Positions 34,349 to 45,310 of a stretch of 64,000 nucleotides of DNA are shown in pieces (positions within the stretch are counted from its first letter, which is position 1; each line of letters starts with the position of its first letter). This DNA is from Cupriavidus cauae. GTDB taxonomy: Bacteria; Pseudomonadota; Gammaproteobacteria; Burkholderiales; Burkholderiaceae. The position numbers were made by a program, and so were the translations under genes. The DNA lies in the NCBI RefSeq assembly GCF_008632125.1, contig NZ_VWRN01000015.1, positions 62,001 to 126,000 on the forward strand, given 5' to 3'. The notes beneath the pieces are model-generated. The model had not been told where the DNA came from. It searched no databases and saw nothing but the letters and a program-made list of their open reading frames with translations.

Positions 34349-36910
34349 CTACTGCACCGCCTCGATGTCCCCCATCCACGGGCCGAGCTCGCGCCGCAAG
34401 GTCGACAGGTCGATCGGCTTGCCCAGCACGCGCGCACCGGCGATCGGCTCCTGCAGGTCCGCGCCGGCGCCATAGCCGGTCATCAGCACCACATCGATAT
34501 GCGGCTGCTGGGCGCGCAGCGCTACGGCCAGCGCGTCGCCGGCCATGCCCGGCAGCGTGATATCGGTCAGCAGCACGTCGAAGCGCCGGGCGTCGGCCAG
34601 TTGCAGCGCTTCCTCCGCCGAAGCTGCCGCGGAGCAGTCCAGGCCGAAGCCGAGCAGTACTTCCTGCAGTGCCTCGCGCGACGGGACGTCGTCCTCCACC
34701 AGCAATACGGTGGCGGCCACGCCATCGCGCCGGGGCTGCGGCAACTGGGCAGGCGCCGGCTCGCTCTTGCGCCGATGGGCGTCCAGCACGGCGCGGACCG
34801 CGCGGGCCAGATCGTCGCGCCGGTAGGGTTTGTTCAGCAGCGTCACCCCGTGGTCGAGCCTGCCCAGGTGAAAGATCTCGTCGCGGGTATAGCCGGAGGC
34901 GAACAGCACCGGAATCGGCGGCCGGCGCTGCGCCGCCCGGCGCGCCAGTTCGCCGCCCTTGATGGTGCCGGGCATGATCACGTCGGTGAACAGCAGGTCG
35001 ATGCCGATGCCGCTGTCGATCAGCGACCAGGCGGCGTCGCCGTTCGGCGCGATGCGCACGCGATAGCCGAGCTGGGCCAGCATCTCGACCGCGGTGATGC
35101 GCACGTCGGGATCGTCCTCGACCACCAGGATGGTCTCGCCGCCGCCGACCGGCGCCGGCTCCTGCTCCGCGGTCTCGGGCGTTTCTGCCTCGACGCAGCG
35201 GGGGAAGAACATCTGCACCGTGGTGCCGCGGCCGACGGTGCTCTGGATCGCGATATGGCCGCCGCTCTGCTTGACGAAGCCGAACACAATGCTCAGGCCC
35301 AGGCCGGTGCCGTGGCCGTCGGCCTTGGTGGTGAAGAAGGGCTCGAAGGCGTGCTCCAGCACGTCGGCGGTCATGCCGGTACCGGTGTCGGCCACGCGAA
35401 AGACCACGTAGTCGCCGTCCGGCCGTTCGGGCGCGTTGGTGGTCCAGGTGTCGGCGTCGGAGGATGGCATGCCGTCGAGCACGATATTGGCGGCCGAGAT
35501 GGTCAGCGTGCCGCCGCCGCGCATCGCGTCGCGGCCGTTGATGGCCAGGTTCAGCAGCGCGTTCTCGAGCTGGTTGCGGTCCGCCTTGATGTTCCACAGG
35601 TCGTCGGGCGTCTGCGTCTCGACCTTGATCGCCTCGCCCAGCGCCCGATGCAGGATCTCGGCCATGCCGCCGATCAGCCGGCCGGGATTGACCACCGCCG
35701 GCGACAGCGGCTGGCGGCGCGCGAAGGCCAGCAGGTGCGAGGCCAGCTTGGCGCCGCGGCGCACCGCGTTGGCGGCCGTCGCGATGCGGCCCTGCGCGAT
35801 CGGGTTGTCGCCGGCTTCGGTGGCGAGCATCTGCAGGTTGCCGCTGATGACCTGCAGCACGTTGTTGAAGTCATGCGCGATGCCGCCGGTCAGGTTGCCG
35901 ATCGCCCCCATCTTCTGCGCCTGCCGCAGCTGGCCCTCGGCCAGCGCGCGCGCCGCGATCGCGTCGGCGACGCGCTTTTCCAGCGTCTCGGTTAGCTGCC
36001 GCAGCGCCTGCTCGGCGAGCTTTCGCTCGTCGATGTCGATCAGCACGCCGGGAAAGCGGTAGGGCTCGCCATGCGAGTCGAACTCGCACTGGCCGTTGGC
36101 CTGGACCCACAGATAGCTGTCGTGGGCGCGCCGGATCCGGTATTCGGCGCGGAACGGCGCGCCGGTGCGGATGGCCTCGTCGGTCAGGCGGGCCAGTTCC
36201 TCGATGTCGTCCGGGTGGATCACCGCGTTGATGATCGTGCGCGGCACGCCTTTCACAGCCTGGGCCAGTCCGACCGAGAAGGTGCGGGCGAAGCGTTCGT
36301 CCCCGGTCAGGGTATCGGAGGCGATGTCCCAGACCCAGGTGCCCAGCACCGCGCCGGTATTGAGCGCCAGCTGCAGCCGTTCGTTGGCCTGCTGCAGCGC
36401 CGTCTCGGCTTCCTGCCGCCAACGCTCGGTCAGCACGCGCTCGGTGGTCTCGACCACCACCGCCAGCACGCCGGAGGGGGCGCCGTCGTCGTTGGCCACC
36501 GGGCTGTAGTAGAGGTCCATCCAGACCTCCTCGGGACGTCCGTTGCGCAGCAGCACCAGTTCCTTGTCGCGGAAGGACAGCGTGCCGCCGGCCAGGCAGG
36601 TCTGCATCACGTGGCGGTTGAAGTCGGCCACCTCGGGCCACCCCAGTTCGACCGGGCAGCCCAGCAGATACGGATGCCGGCCGCCTGCGAAGACGGCGTA
36701 GGCATCGTTGTAGATCATGTAGCCCGGCCGGCCCCACAACATCACCATCGGCACCGGCGAGGCCAGCAGCAGCCGGACCGCGGCGGCCAGGCTGGGCGGC
36801 CAGCGGTCGATCGGGCCCAGCTCGGTGGTGGACCAGTCGAACGCGCGGATGCGTTCGGCCATTTCGCCGTGCCAGCCGGAACAGTCGTGATGTTCTGCCA
36901 GGAATGGCAT
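34349..36910 (-). CDS. Hybrid sensor histidine kinase with two receiver domains
   Basis: An 853-aa soluble kinase. PAS-like domain 1 covers about 35-160 and PAS/PAC domain 2 about 175-300. A short coiled coil precedes HisKA with His346 in GGIAHDFNN. The ATPase has N-box [16 protein letters not shown] and GTGLGLS. REC1 (about 594-708) has phospho-acceptor D643 and REC2 (about 735-845) D783. No membrane segment is seen, so it senses an internal signal. Two tandem receivers imply a phosphorelay or phosphate sink, but no partner gene lies nearby. ATG 36910 is chosen; an upstream TTG at 36967 would add 19 residues. Confidence 0.9.
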   Translation of the reverse strand: MPFLAEHHDCSGWHGEMAERIRAFDWSTTELGPIDRWPPSLAAAVRLLLASPVPMVMLWGRPGYMIYNDAYAVFAGGRHPYLLGCPVELGWPEVADFNRHVMQTCLAGGTLSFRDKELVLLRNGRPEEVWMDLYYSPVANDDGAPSGVLAVVVETTERVLTERWRQEAETALQQANERLQLALNTGAVLGTWVWDIASDTLTGDERFARTFSVGLAQAVKGVPRTIINAVIHPDDIEELARLTDEAIRTGAPFRAEYRIRRAHDSYLWVQANGQCEFDSHGEPYRFPGVLIDIDERKLAEQALRQLTETLEKRVADAIAARALAEGQLRQAQKMGAIGNLTGGIAHDFNNVLQVISGNLQMLATEAGDNPIAQGRIATAANAVRRGAKLASHLLAFARRQPLSPAVVNPGRLIGGMAEILHRALGEAIKVETQTPDDLWNIKADRNQLENALLNLAINGRDAMRGGGTLTISAANIVLDGMPSSDADTWTTNAPERPDGDYVVFRVADTGTGMTADVLEHAFEPFFTTKADGHGTGLGLSIVFGFVKQSGGHIAIQSTVGRGTTVQMFFPRCVEAETPETAEQEPAPVGGGETILVVEDDPDVRITAVEMLAQLGYRVRIAPNGDAAWSLIDSGIGIDLLFTDVIMPGTIKGGELARRAAQRRPPIPVLFASGYTRDEIFHLGRLDHGVTLLNKPYRRDDLARAVRAVLDAHRRKSEPAPAQLPQPRRDGVAATVLLVEDDVPSREALQEVLLGFGLDCSAAASAEEALQLADARRFDVLLTDITLPGMAGDALAVALRAQQPHIDVVLMTGYGAGADLQEPIAGARVLGKPIDLSTLRRELGPWMGDIEAVQ

Positions 36911-37176
36911 GGTGTGAAGCGAGAGTGGCGACAGGGAGATTGTGCTGGCGCAGAGGGCGTTTGCCAATGCCGGCGCCCCGGGGAGGGCGGCTCCGCGGAC
37001 CCACCCCTATATATAGAGAGAGGCCAGAGCCGCGGAGGCGCATCGTCGCGAGCGCGCTGTCTAGCGGCGGTCGAGCGCGCAGTCGAGCGGAGGGTGGAGC
37101 GGACGGTCGCGCAGGCGATCAAGCGGACCGCGCCGCCCCGTCACTGCGCTCCGGCCACGACCGGCTGAGACGGATG
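36911..37176. other. Intergenic region between histidine kinase and MFS genes
   Basis: The gap of 310 bp up to 37220 contains no supported gene. It holds CTATATATAG (37008-37017), the only AT-rich spot and a possible -10 region for the kinase gene, and a stretch of GGTCGAGCGC-like repeats around 37060-37110. The strong hairpin at its right end is listed separately. Confidence 0.5.
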
Positions 37177-37202
37177 GGCGCGGCGGCCGGAGCCGCCGCG
37201 CC
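37177..37202 (-). terminator. Strong GC hairpin after the MFS gene
   Basis: GGCGCGGCGGC-CGGA-GCCGCCGCGCC, a perfect 11-bp stem 18 bp beyond the MFS stop on the minus strand. It lacks a T-run but is stable enough to act as a terminator or 3' end protector. Confidence 0.55.
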
Positions 37203-37220
37203 GGTCTCGGTGGCCGAGGC

Positions 37221-38546
37221 TCAGTCGCGCGTTTCGAGCGCGCGGTTGATGCGCAGCGCCAGCATCGTGCACGCGACGCCGGACAGCAGGTAGATGCTGA
37301 CCGCGACCAGGCCGAACTTGACCGACAGGCCGAGCGCGACCAGCGGGGCAAACGCGGCGCCGAACAGCCAGGCGAAATCCGAGGTCAGCGCCGCGCCGGT
37401 ATAGCGGAAGCGCCGTTCGAAGTTCGAGGTCACGGTGCCGGACGCCTGGCCATACGACAGGCCGAGCAGCAGGAAGCCGATCAGGATGAACAGGTCCTGC
37501 GCCGCCTCGCCGCCGCCGAGCAGCATCGGCGTGAACAGGCTGAACACGCCGATCAGCGTCGCCAGCAGGCCCAGCGTGGTGCGCCGGCCGATGCGGTCGG
37601 CGATCCAGCCCGACAGGATGGTGCCGACGATGCCGACCAGCGCGCCGGCGATCTGCACCTTCAGCACGCTGTTGACACTTTGCGTCGCCTGCAGCGCCAG
37701 CCAGGACAGCGGGAACACCGTCACCAGGTGGAACAGCGCGTAGCTGGCCAGCGCGGCGAAGGCGCCGATGAAGATGTTGTAGCCCTGGCCGCGCACCATC
37801 TCACGGGTGCTGATCGGCTCGAGCTCGCCTTCCTCCAGCAGCCGGGTGTATTCCTCGGTCACCACCAGGCGCAGCCGGGCGAACAGCGCGACCACGTTGA
37901 TGGCGAAGGCCACGTAGAACGGATAGCGCCAGCCCCACTCGAGGAAGTCGTCCGCCGCCAGGTTGGCGTGCAGGTACAGGAACAGCCCGCTGGCGACCAG
38001 GAAGCCGATCGGCGCGCCCAGCTGGCCCAGCATCGCGTACCAGCCGCGTCGATCGGGCGGCGCGTTCAGCGCCAGCAGCGACGGCAGGCCGTCCCACGAG
38101 CCGCCGAAGGCCACGCCCTGCAGGAAGCGGAACACCGCCAGCATCACGATCGCGTTCTCGCCCAGCGAGGCATAGCCGGGCAGGAAGGCGATGCCGACGG
38201 TCGAACAGCCCAGCAGGAACAGCGCGGCGGTCAGCTTGACGCCGCGGCCCCAGCGCCGCTGGATCGCCATGAACAGCGCGGTGCCCAGCGGGCGCCCGAA
38301 AAAGGCGATCGCAAAGATGGTGAAGGCGTAGAGCGTCCCTTCCAGCCGCCCAACGAACGGGAAGAACACCGACGGGAAGACCAGCACCGAGGCGATGCCG
38401 TAGACGAAGAAGTCGAAGTACTCGGAGGCCCGGCCAATGACGACGCCGGTGGCGATCTCGCCCGGCGCGACCGGCGAATGCGATCGGTCGTCGCTGGCGG
38501 GAAGTGAAGGGAAAGGCGCTTGCGAATCGTGCGTGATACTCGACAT
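37221..38546 (-). CDS. MFS transporter, metabolite:H+ symporter type
   Basis: A 441-aa carrier with twelve predicted helices. The N-terminal motif GRASEYFDFFVYGIAS, the loop FFGRPLGTALF and GWIADRIGRRTTLG between helices 8 and 9 point to the ProP/shikimate/alpha-ketoglutarate branch. The start ATG 38546 is on the minus strand, divergent from the cyo operon across a 201-bp gap. The substrate is unknown, probably a small carboxylate or osmolyte. Confidence 0.88.
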   Translation of the reverse strand: MSSITHDSQAPFPSLPASDDRSHSPVAPGEIATGVVIGRASEYFDFFVYGIASVLVFPSVFFPFVGRLEGTLYAFTIFAIAFFGRPLGTALFMAIQRRWGRGVKLTAALFLLGCSTVGIAFLPGYASLGENAIVMLAVFRFLQGVAFGGSWDGLPSLLALNAPPDRRGWYAMLGQLGAPIGFLVASGLFLYLHANLAADDFLEWGWRYPFYVAFAINVVALFARLRLVVTEEYTRLLEEGELEPISTREMVRGQGYNIFIGAFAALASYALFHLVTVFPLSWLALQATQSVNSVLKVQIAGALVGIVGTILSGWIADRIGRRTTLGLLATLIGVFSLFTPMLLGGGEAAQDLFILIGFLLLGLSYGQASGTVTSNFERRFRYTGAALTSDFAWLFGAAFAPLVALGLSVKFGLVAVSIYLLSGVACTMLALRINRALETRD

Positions 38547-38608
38547 GCTTCCTCGCTAAATCAGATAGCGCTACGCCGGACGGACGCGCCCGCCAGGCGC
38601 CGCGACCA

Positions 38609-38626
38609 TTGGGACAAAATGTCCAA
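38609..38626. promoter_or_regulatory. Inverted repeat upstream of the cyo operon
   Basis: TTGGGACAAAATGTCCAA, near-perfect apart from one extra G, in the cyoA/MFS gap 122 bp before the cyoA start. Its form suits a dimeric regulator of oxygen or redox control. It does not match the FNR consensus TTGAT-N4-ATCAA, and RegA sites are less symmetrical. The regulator is unknown. Confidence 0.45.
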
Positions 38627-38747
38627 TTCTCCGCGCTTGCCGAATAGAGTACATTTCGCTCCGGTTGTAACAGCTGCGTCCGTCGCACCCGAAGCATTCG
38701 TAGTACCAGTCTCCCCCAAGACGGCTACGCTATTTCCTCTGCCGGCA

Positions 38748-39905
38748 ATGCCCCTCATTAATACCATTCGCGGGTTGATTTTGCTGCCCGCCATTACCCT
38801 ATTGACAGGTTGTAATGCTGTGTTGTTGTCTCCTTCGGGTGACATTGCGGTACAGCAACGTAACCTAATATACATCTCCACGGCGCTGATGCTGCTGATC
38901 ATCGTCCCGGTGATCGCGCTGACGCTGTTCTTCGCCTGGCGGTATCGGGCGTCGAACAAGGACGCCCCCTACTCGCCCGACTGGGACCATTCCACGGTGC
39001 TGGAACTGGTGATCTGGTCGGCGCCGCTGCTGATCATCATCGCGCTGGGCGCGATCACCTGGGTCAGCACCCATGCGCTGGACCCGTACCGGCCGCTGGA
39101 GCGGATCGACGCCAAGCGTTCGCTGCCGACCAACGTCAAGCCATTGACGGTGGAAGTCGTGGCGCTGGACTGGAAGTGGCTGTTCTTCTATCCGGAGCAC
39201 GGCATCGCCACCGTCAATGAAATGGCGGCGCCGGTCGACCGTCCGATCCAGTTCAAGATCACCGCCTCGACCGTCATGAACTCGTTCTTCGTGCCGGCGC
39301 TGGCAGGGCAGATCTACGCGATGCCGGGCATGGAGACCAAGCTGCATGCGGTCATCAACAAGCCTGGCGAATACGAGGGCCTGTCGGCCAACTACAGCGG
39401 CGCGGGCTTCTCCGGCATGCGCTTCAGGTTCCACGGCCTGGACGAGCAGGGCTTCGAGCAGTGGATCGCCAAGGCCAAGGCCAGCGGCCAGACCCTGACC
39501 CGCGAGGACTACCTGAAGCTGGAGCAGCCGAGCGAACGCGAGCCGGTGCGCTACTACGCCAGCGTCGACAAGGGCCTGTACGACAAGATCCTGAACCGCT
39601 GCGTCGAAGCGAACCGGATGTGCATGAACGAAATGATGGCGATCGACGAGCAGGGCGGCCAGGGCAAGCCCGGCGCCTTCAACGTCGCCACGCTCGACCC
39701 CGCCACGCGCGCGCGCCTTGGCCTGCAGGATGCGCCGGTGCGCAGCTATGTCGGCGGCATGTGCACGGTCGCCGATCCGGACGGCTCCGGTGCCTTCGGC
39801 CCGGCGGCGTCCACCTTTGCGCCGGCCGGCGAATCCGCCGCCGTGACGCTTCCCCAGCTACCCCTCACACAACGCGCTGTAGCCGGCGTTGACCAGCATG
39901 CTTGA
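38748..39905 (+). CDS. cyoA: Cytochrome bo3 ubiquinol oxidase subunit II
   Basis: A 385-aa subunit II. The lipoprotein signal ends at LLTGC. Two membrane helices follow (about 45-70 and 90-112), then the cupredoxin-like domain ([16 protein letters not shown]). The CuA ligands of cytochrome c oxidases are absent, as expected for a quinol oxidase. ATG 38748 is chosen to give a normal lipobox. It overlaps cyoB by 8 nt. The C-terminus (about 300-385) is longer than in E. coli and includes a Cys/Met-rich patch [13 protein letters not shown]. Confidence 0.93.
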   Translation: MPLINTIRGLILLPAITLLTGCNAVLLSPSGDIAVQQRNLIYISTALMLLIIVPVIALTLFFAWRYRASNKDAPYSPDWDHSTVLELVIWSAPLLIIIALGAITWVSTHALDPYRPLERIDAKRSLPTNVKPLTVEVVALDWKWLFFYPEHGIATVNEMAAPVDRPIQFKITASTVMNSFFVPALAGQIYAMPGMETKLHAVINKPGEYEGLSANYSGAGFSGMRFRFHGLDEQGFEQWIAKAKASGQTLTREDYLKLEQPSEREPVRYYASVDKGLYDKILNRCVEANRMCMNEMMAIDEQGGQGKPGAFNVATLDPATRARLGLQDAPVRSYVGGMCTVADPDGSGAFGPAASTFAPAGESAAVTLPQLPLTQRAVAGVDQHA

Positions 39906-41901
39906 CAGTTTCGACCTCACCAAGCTCATTTTCGGCCGTCTCTCCTGGGAGGCGATTCCGCTGCACGAGCCCATCCTGATCGCCACCTTCGCGGCGGTCG
40001 TGCTCGGCGGGCTGACGCTCGTCGGCGCGCTGACCTATTTCCGCGCCTGGGGCTACCTGTGGCACGAGTGGTTCACCAGCATCGATCACAAGAAGATCGG
40101 CATCATGTACATGGTGCTCGGCCTCGTGATGCTGCTGCGCGGCTTTGCCGACGCGATCATGATGCGTCTGCAGCAGGCGATCGCCTTCGGCGACAACATG
40201 GGCTACCTGCCACCGCATCACTACGACCAGATCTTCACCGCCCACGGCGTGATCATGATCTTCTTCGTCGCGATGCCGCTGGTCACGGGCCTGATGAACT
40301 ACGTGGTGCCGCTGCAGATCGGCGCGCGCGACGTGGCCTTCCCGTTCCTGAACAACTTCAGCTTCTGGATGACCACCGCCGGCGCCGTGCTGGTGATGGT
40401 GTCGCTGTTCGTCGGCGAATTCGCCAAGACGGGCTGGCTGGCCTATCCGCCGCTGTCGGGCATCCTGCAGAGTCCGGACGTGGGGGTGGATTACTACATC
40501 TGGGCCTTGCAGATAGCGGGCATCGGTACCTTGCTGTCAGGCGTCAACCTGCTGGTGACCATCGTCAAGATGCGCGCCCCGGGCATGAGCATGATGAAGA
40601 TGCCGGTCTTCACTTGGACCTCGCTGTGCACCAACGTGCTGATCGTCGCCGCCTTCCCGGTGCTGACGGCCGTGCTCGCGCTGCTGTCGCTGGACCGCTA
40701 CGTCGGCACCAACTTCTTCACGAACGACTTCGGCGGCAACCCGATGATGTACGTGAACCTGATCTGGATCTGGGGCCACCCCGAGGTGTACATCCTGATC
40801 CTGCCGGCGTTCGGCATCTTCTCGGAAGTGGTGTCGACCTTCTGCCGCAAGCGCCTGTTCGGCTATGCGTCGATGGTCTACGCGACGGTCGTGATCACGG
40901 TGCTGTCGTACCTGGTCTGGCTGCACCACTTCTTCACGATGGGTTCGGGTGCCAGCGTCAACTCGTTCTTCGGCATCACGACGATGATCATCTCGATCCC
41001 GACCGGTGCGAAGATCTTCAACTGGCTGTTCACGATGTACCGCGGCCGCATCCGCTTCGAAGTGCCGATGCTGTGGACCGTGGGCTTCATGGTCACCTTC
41101 GTGATCGGTGGCATGACCGGCGTGCTGCTCGCCGTGCCGCCCGCCGACTTCGTGCTGCATAACAGCCTGTTCCTGATCGCCCACTTCCACAACGTGATCA
41201 TCGGTGGCGTGCTGTTCGGCCTGTTCGCCGGCATCAACTACTGGTTCCCGAAGGCGTTCGGCTTCAAGCTCGACGATTTCTGGGGCAAGGTCTCGTTCTG
41301 GTTCTGGCTGGTCGGCTTCTATGCCGCGTTCATGCCGCTGTACGTGCTGGGCCTGATGGGCGTGACCCGCCGCGTCAGCCACTTCACCGATCCGTCGCTG
41401 CAGATCTGGTTCCAGGTCGCCGCCGTCGGTGCGTTCCTGATCGCGATCGGCATCGCCGCCTTCGTGATCCAGCTGGTGGTCAGCTTCAAGCGCCGTGCCC
41501 AGCTGCGCGACGTGACCGGCGATCCGTGGGATGGCCGCACGCTGGAATGGTCGACCTCGTCGCCGCCGCCCGCGTACAACTTCGCGTTCACGCCCGTGGT
41601 GCACGACAACGACGCCTGGTGGCAGATGAAGGACCGCGGCTACGAGCGTCCGCAGAAGGGCTTCCTGCCGATCCACATGCCGAAGAACACCGGTGCGGGC
41701 ATCATCCTCGCCGGCCTGTCGACGGTGCTGGGCTTTGCGCTGATCTGGCATATGTGGCTGCCGGCCGCCGTCGCGTTCGTCGCCCTGCTGGCGGTCGCGA
41801 TCGGCCACACCTTCAACTACCAGCGTGATTACTACATCCCGGCGGAGCACGTCGTCCGCACCGAGGAAGAACGCACCCGCCTGCTTGCACAACATGCTTG
41901 A
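39898..41901 (+). CDS. cyoB: Cytochrome bo3 ubiquinol oxidase subunit I
   Basis: A 667-aa haem-copper oxidase core with about 15 helices. The low-spin haem His is in [11 protein letters not shown]. The active-site motif [11 protein letters not shown] holds the CuB His and cross-linked Tyr, HH is in WLHHFFTMG, and the two haem His are in LIAHFHNVI. It reduces oxygen to water and pumps protons. ATG 39898 is favoured; TTG 39889 is in frame. It overlaps cyoC by 8 nt. Confidence 0.95.
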   Translation: MLDSFDLTKLIFGRLSWEAIPLHEPILIATFAAVVLGGLTLVGALTYFRAWGYLWHEWFTSIDHKKIGIMYMVLGLVMLLRGFADAIMMRLQQAIAFGDNMGYLPPHHYDQIFTAHGVIMIFFVAMPLVTGLMNYVVPLQIGARDVAFPFLNNFSFWMTTAGAVLVMVSLFVGEFAKTGWLAYPPLSGILQSPDVGVDYYIWALQIAGIGTLLSGVNLLVTIVKMRAPGMSMMKMPVFTWTSLCTNVLIVAAFPVLTAVLALLSLDRYVGTNFFTNDFGGNPMMYVNLIWIWGHPEVYILILPAFGIFSEVVSTFCRKRLFGYASMVYATVVITVLSYLVWLHHFFTMGSGASVNSFFGITTMIISIPTGAKIFNWLFTMYRGRIRFEVPMLWTVGFMVTFVIGGMTGVLLAVPPADFVLHNSLFLIAHFHNVIIGGVLFGLFAGINYWFPKAFGFKLDDFWGKVSFWFWLVGFYAAFMPLYVLGLMGVTRRVSHFTDPSLQIWFQVAAVGAFLIAIGIAAFVIQLVVSFKRRAQLRDVTGDPWDGRTLEWSTSSPPPAYNFAFTPVVHDNDAWWQMKDRGYERPQKGFLPIHMPKNTGAGIILAGLSTVLGFALIWHMWLPAAVAFVALLAVAIGHTFNYQRDYYIPAEHVVRTEEERTRLLAQHA

Positions 41902-42550
41902 CACCATCGCAACCCAACCGGCCGGCGCCAGCGGCGCGCCGGTCCGCGGCGGCTCCAACGAGCTGCGCTTCTACCTGCCGACCGAGCATCACCCGCAGAA
42001 CGGGACGATGCTGGGCTTCTGGCTGTACCTGATGAGCGACTGCCTCATCTTCGCCTGCCTGTTCGCCGTGCACGGCGTGCTGGGCCGCAGCTATGCGGCC
42101 GGCCCGTCGGGCGCCGACCTGTTCGACCTGCCGCTGGTGGCGCTGAACACGTCGATGCTGCTGCTGTCGTCGATCACCTACGGCTTCGCGATGCTGGAGA
42201 TGCAGCGCAACAAGCTCAAGGGCACGAAGGTGTGGCTGGCCATCACCGGCCTGCTGGGCGCGGCCTTCGTCGGCCTGGAACTGTACGAGTTCTCGCACCT
42301 GATCCACGAAGGCGCGGTGCCGCAGCGCAGCGCGTTCCTGTCCTCGTTCTTCACGCTGGTCGGCACCCATGGCCTGCACGTGACCTTCGGCATCATCTGG
42401 CTGATCACGCTGATGTTCCAGCTGAACAAGCACGGCCTGATCGCGGCCAACAAGCGCCGCCTGATGTGCCTGTCGCTGTTCTGGCACTTTCTGGATGTGG
42501 TCTGGATCGGCGTGTTTACCTTCGTCTATCTGATGGGAGTGATGGTATGA
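41894..42550 (+). CDS. cyoC: Cytochrome bo3 ubiquinol oxidase subunit III
   Basis: A 218-aa subunit with five membrane helices and the family pattern [28 protein letters not shown] and [14 protein letters not shown]. It stabilises subunit I. It overlaps cyoB (8 nt) and cyoD (4 nt), so the subunits are translated together. Confidence 0.94.
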   Translation: MLDTIATQPAGASGAPVRGGSNELRFYLPTEHHPQNGTMLGFWLYLMSDCLIFACLFAVHGVLGRSYAAGPSGADLFDLPLVALNTSMLLLSSITYGFAMLEMQRNKLKGTKVWLAITGLLGAAFVGLELYEFSHLIHEGAVPQRSAFLSSFFTLVGTHGLHVTFGIIWLITLMFQLNKHGLIAANKRRLMCLSLFWHFLDVVWIGVFTFVYLMGVMV

Positions 42551-42987
42551 GCGCCCACGACTATTCGTTCTCGAACCTGGCCGACCAGGGCGGCCACGGC
42601 CATCACGGCGATCACGGCCATGGCCACGACGATCACCACGATCACGACGACGGCGCCGCGCATGGCACCCTGAAGAGCTATGTGATCGGCTTCGTGCTGT
42701 CGGTGATCCTGACGGCGATCCCGTTCTGGCTGGTGATGGGCAAGGTCATCGACAACCAGAACACCACCGCGCTGGTGATTCTCGGCTTCGCCGCCGTGCA
42801 GATCGTGGTCCACATGATCTACTTCCTGCACATGAACACCAAGTCGGAAGGTGGCTGGAACATGCTGGCGCTGATCTTCACGATCGTGCTGGTCGTCATC
42901 ACGCTGGCCGGCTCGCTCTGGGTCATGTATCACATGAACACGAATATGATGCCGGTGATGACGCACGACATGAAATCGATGCCTTGA
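42547..42987 (+). CDS. cyoD: Cytochrome bo3 ubiquinol oxidase subunit IV
   Basis: A 146-aa small subunit with three membrane helices (about 47-67, 75-95 and 107-127). The cytoplasmic N-terminus (about residues 16-39) is a striking His/Asp/Gly-rich tract with a dozen His codons, which is not typical of E. coli CyoD and could bind copper or other metal. It overlaps the SURF1 gene start by 4 nt. Confidence 0.93.
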   Translation: MSAHDYSFSNLADQGGHGHHGDHGHGHDDHHDHDDGAAHGTLKSYVIGFVLSVILTAIPFWLVMGKVIDNQNTTALVILGFAAVQIVVHMIYFLHMNTKSEGGWNMLALIFTIVLVVITLAGSLWVMYHMNTNMMPVMTHDMKSMP

Positions 42988-43781
42988 CCACGCCTCGTTC
43001 CGCAAACCACAGCCCGGATCGCAAGCCCGTTCCCCGCAGCCCGGCCGCCCTCGCGGTCCTGGCGCTGCTGGCGGTACTGGCTTTCGCCGGGCTGTTTGCA
43101 TTGGGCACCTGGCAGGTCGAGCGCCGCGCCTGGAAGCTCGACCTGATCGAACGCGTCGAGTCGCGCGTGCATGCGCCGCCGGTGGATGCGCCGGCGCCCG
43201 AGCGCTGGCCGCTGGTCAGCGCCGCGGCCGACGAATACCGGCATGTGCGCGTGACCGGCACCTTCCTGCACGATCGCGAGACGCTGGTGCAGGCCACCAC
43301 CGCGTTCGGCGGCGGCTTCTGGGTGATGACGCCGATGCGCATGCGCGACGGCACCGTCGTGCTGATCAACCGCGGCTTCGTGCCGCCCGAATTCCGCTCG
43401 CGCGAGAGCCGCGCCAAGGACGAGCCGTCCGGCGAGACCACGGTCACTGGCCTGCTGCGCATCAGCCAGACCGGCGGCGGCTTCCTGCGCCGCAACGACC
43501 CCGCCGCCGATCGGTGGTATTCGCGCGATGTGCAGGCCATTGCCGCCGCGCGCGGGCTCGAACGGGTCGCGCCTTACTTCATCGATGCCGACGCCGGCCC
43601 GCAGGAGGCGTTCGGCGCGTCGGGCGCGCCGCGCCGCTGGCCGGTCGGCGGGCTGACCGTGGTGACCTTCCACAACAGCCATCTGGTCTACGCGCTGACC
43701 TGGTACGGGCTGGCGCTGATGGTGCTGGGCGCCGCCTGGTACGTCGGCCGCGAGGAACTTCGGCTGCGCCGCGGCCGATGA
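42984..43781 (+). CDS. SURF1 family cytochrome oxidase assembly protein
   Basis: A 265-aa protein with two membrane helices at the ends (about 22-42 and 233-253) and a periplasmic domain between them. Motifs are LGTWQVERRAWKLDLI and RGFVP. TTG 42984 overlaps the cyoD stop. SURF1 helps insert haem into haem-copper oxidase subunit I. Its place in the cyo operon suggests service to the bo3 enzyme. No cyoE (haem O synthase) gene follows. Confidence 0.9.
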   Translation: MTTPRSANHSPDRKPVPRSPAALAVLALLAVLAFAGLFALGTWQVERRAWKLDLIERVESRVHAPPVDAPAPERWPLVSAAADEYRHVRVTGTFLHDRETLVQATTAFGGGFWVMTPMRMRDGTVVLINRGFVPPEFRSRESRAKDEPSGETTVTGLLRISQTGGGFLRRNDPAADRWYSRDVQAIAAARGLERVAPYFIDADAGPQEAFGASGAPRRWPVGGLTVVTFHNSHLVYALTWYGLALMVLGAAWYVGREELRLRRGR

Positions 43782-43821
43782 GGGACAATGCGGGGCATGC
43801 CGGTCCGCCGGGCTTGCCCCG

Positions 43822-43866
43822 CACGTCCGGCACGTCCGGCACGTCCGGCATGTCTGGCATGTACGG
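43822..43866. repeat. 9-bp tandem repeat before regB
   Basis: Three perfect copies of CACGTCCGG and two variants (CATGTCTGG, CATGTACGG). They lie in the 152-bp gap between the SURF1 and regB-type genes. Confidence 0.85.
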
Positions 43867-43933
43867 CATGCCACGGCCCGCGCCGCGGCGGCTCGCTTCG
43901 AGCCCCGGCGCCATCCTGCTTCGACCCTGATTG

Positions 43934-45310
43934 ATGCCTCTTTCCACCGATTCCCCTCCGAAGCCCGCGGGCGCCGCGCTGTCCGCCGCCAAGGGCGCCC
44001 CGGCCCCCGAGCGGCGGGGCGAGCGCGCGCTCGACGCGACCGCCCGCAAGAACATGGAGCAGCTGATCGAGCTGCGCTGGATCGCGGTGCTCGGCCAGGT
44101 CGCCACCATCAGCGTGGTGCATTTCGGCCTCGACGTGCCGCTGCCGGTCAACCAGATGCTGGCGGTGCTGCTCGGCCTGATCGCCTTCAACGCGCTGAGC
44201 CTGCTGCGGCTGCGCTTCGTCGCCGAGGTCTCGCAGACGCAGCTGTTCGTCTCGCTGCTGGTCGATATCGGCATGCTGACCGCGCTGCTGTACCTGAGCG
44301 GCGGCGCCTCCAATCCCTTTGTCTTCCTCTACCTGCTGCAGGTGATCCTCGGCGCGGTGCTGCTGCAGGCGTGGTCGATCTGGGTGATCGTGGTGGTCAC
44401 CGCCTCGTGCTTCGCGGGCCTGGCGCTGGTCGGCAAGCCGCTGGCGCTGCCGCCGGATCACGAGCAGGGGCTCGCCAGCCTCTATATCCAGGGCATGCTG
44501 ATCTGCTTCGTGCTGAACGCGGCCCTGCTGGTGGTCTTCATCACGCGGATCATGCGCAATCTGCGCGCCCGCGACGAGCATCTGGCCGACCTGCGCCAGC
44601 GCGCCGCCGAGGAAGAACATATCGTCCGCATGGGCCTGCTGGCCTCCGGCGCCGCGCATGAACTCGGCACGCCGCTGGCCACGCTGGCGGTGATCCTGTC
44701 CGACTGGCGCCGCATGGAACCGTTCTCGAAGGACCCGGAACTGCTGCAGGAACTCGGCGAGATGCAGACCCAGGTGCAGCGCTGCAAGTCCATCGTCAGC
44801 GGCATCCTGCTGTCGGCGGGCGAGGCGCGCGGCGAGGCGCTGACCGAAACCACGGTGCGCCGCTTCGTCGACGATCTGGTCGCCGAATGGCGCGCGACGC
44901 GGCCGGTCGGCGAGTTCTCCTACGAATACCGCTTCGGCCAGGACCTGCCGATCCTGTCGGACTCGGCCATCAAGCAGATGGTCTGCAACGTGCTCGACAA
45001 CGCGCTGGAGGCCTCGCCGCGCTGGGTCGGCTTCGACGTGCGGCGCGAGGATGATACGCTGGTGCTGTCGGTGCTCGACGAAGGCCCCGGCTTCGCGCCG
45101 CAGATGCTCGAGCGGCTGGGCAAGCCCTATCAGTCGAGCAAGGGCCGGCCGGGCGGCGGACTGGGGCTGTTCCTGGTCGTCAATGTCGCCCGCACGCTGG
45201 GCGGCAGCGTGGCCGCGCACAACCGTCCGCAAGGCGGCGCGATGGTGACGATGAAGCTGCCGCTGGCGGCAATCACGCTGGAAGAGGAGGCCGAAGATGC
45301 AGCCCAATGA
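43934..45310 (+). CDS. regB: Redox-sensing histidine kinase RegB/ActS/PrrB-type
   Basis: A 458-aa membrane kinase with six N-terminal helices (about 47-200). The GG-x2-NPF quinone-site motif is at 123-129, the H-box GAAHELGTPLAT has His242, and Cys284 in VQRCKSI is at the redox-active Cys position of RegB. The ATPase motifs are NVLDNALEAS, DEGPGF and GGGLGLFLV. It senses respiratory/quinone redox state and phosphorylates RegA, whose gene overlaps by 14 nt. Its location behind the oxidase genes suggests control of the oxidase. Confidence 0.92.
   Translation: MPLSTDSPPKPAGAALSAAKGAPAPERRGERALDATARKNMEQLIELRWIAVLGQVATISVVHFGLDVPLPVNQMLAVLLGLIAFNALSLLRLRFVAEVSQTQLFVSLLVDIGMLTALLYLSGGASNPFVFLYLLQVILGAVLLQAWSIWVIVVVTASCFAGLALVGKPLALPPDHEQGLASLYIQGMLICFVLNAALLVVFITRIMRNLRARDEHLADLRQRAAEEEHIVRMGLLASGAAHELGTPLATLAVILSDWRRMEPFSKDPELLQELGEMQTQVQRCKSIVSGILLSAGEARGEALTETTVRRFVDDLVAEWRATRPVGEFSYEYRFGQDLPILSDSAIKQMVCNVLDNALEASPRWVGFDVRREDDTLVLSVLDEGPGFAPQMLERLGKPYQSSKGRPGGGLGLFLVVNVARTLGGSVAAHNRPQGGAMVTMKLPLAAITLEEEAEDAAQ

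Noticed and set aside
40537-41958. Long minus-strand open frame opposite cyoB
   Set aside because: The His/Asp/Gln-rich translation is typical of antisense of membrane-protein codons; cyoB on the plus strand is unmistakable.
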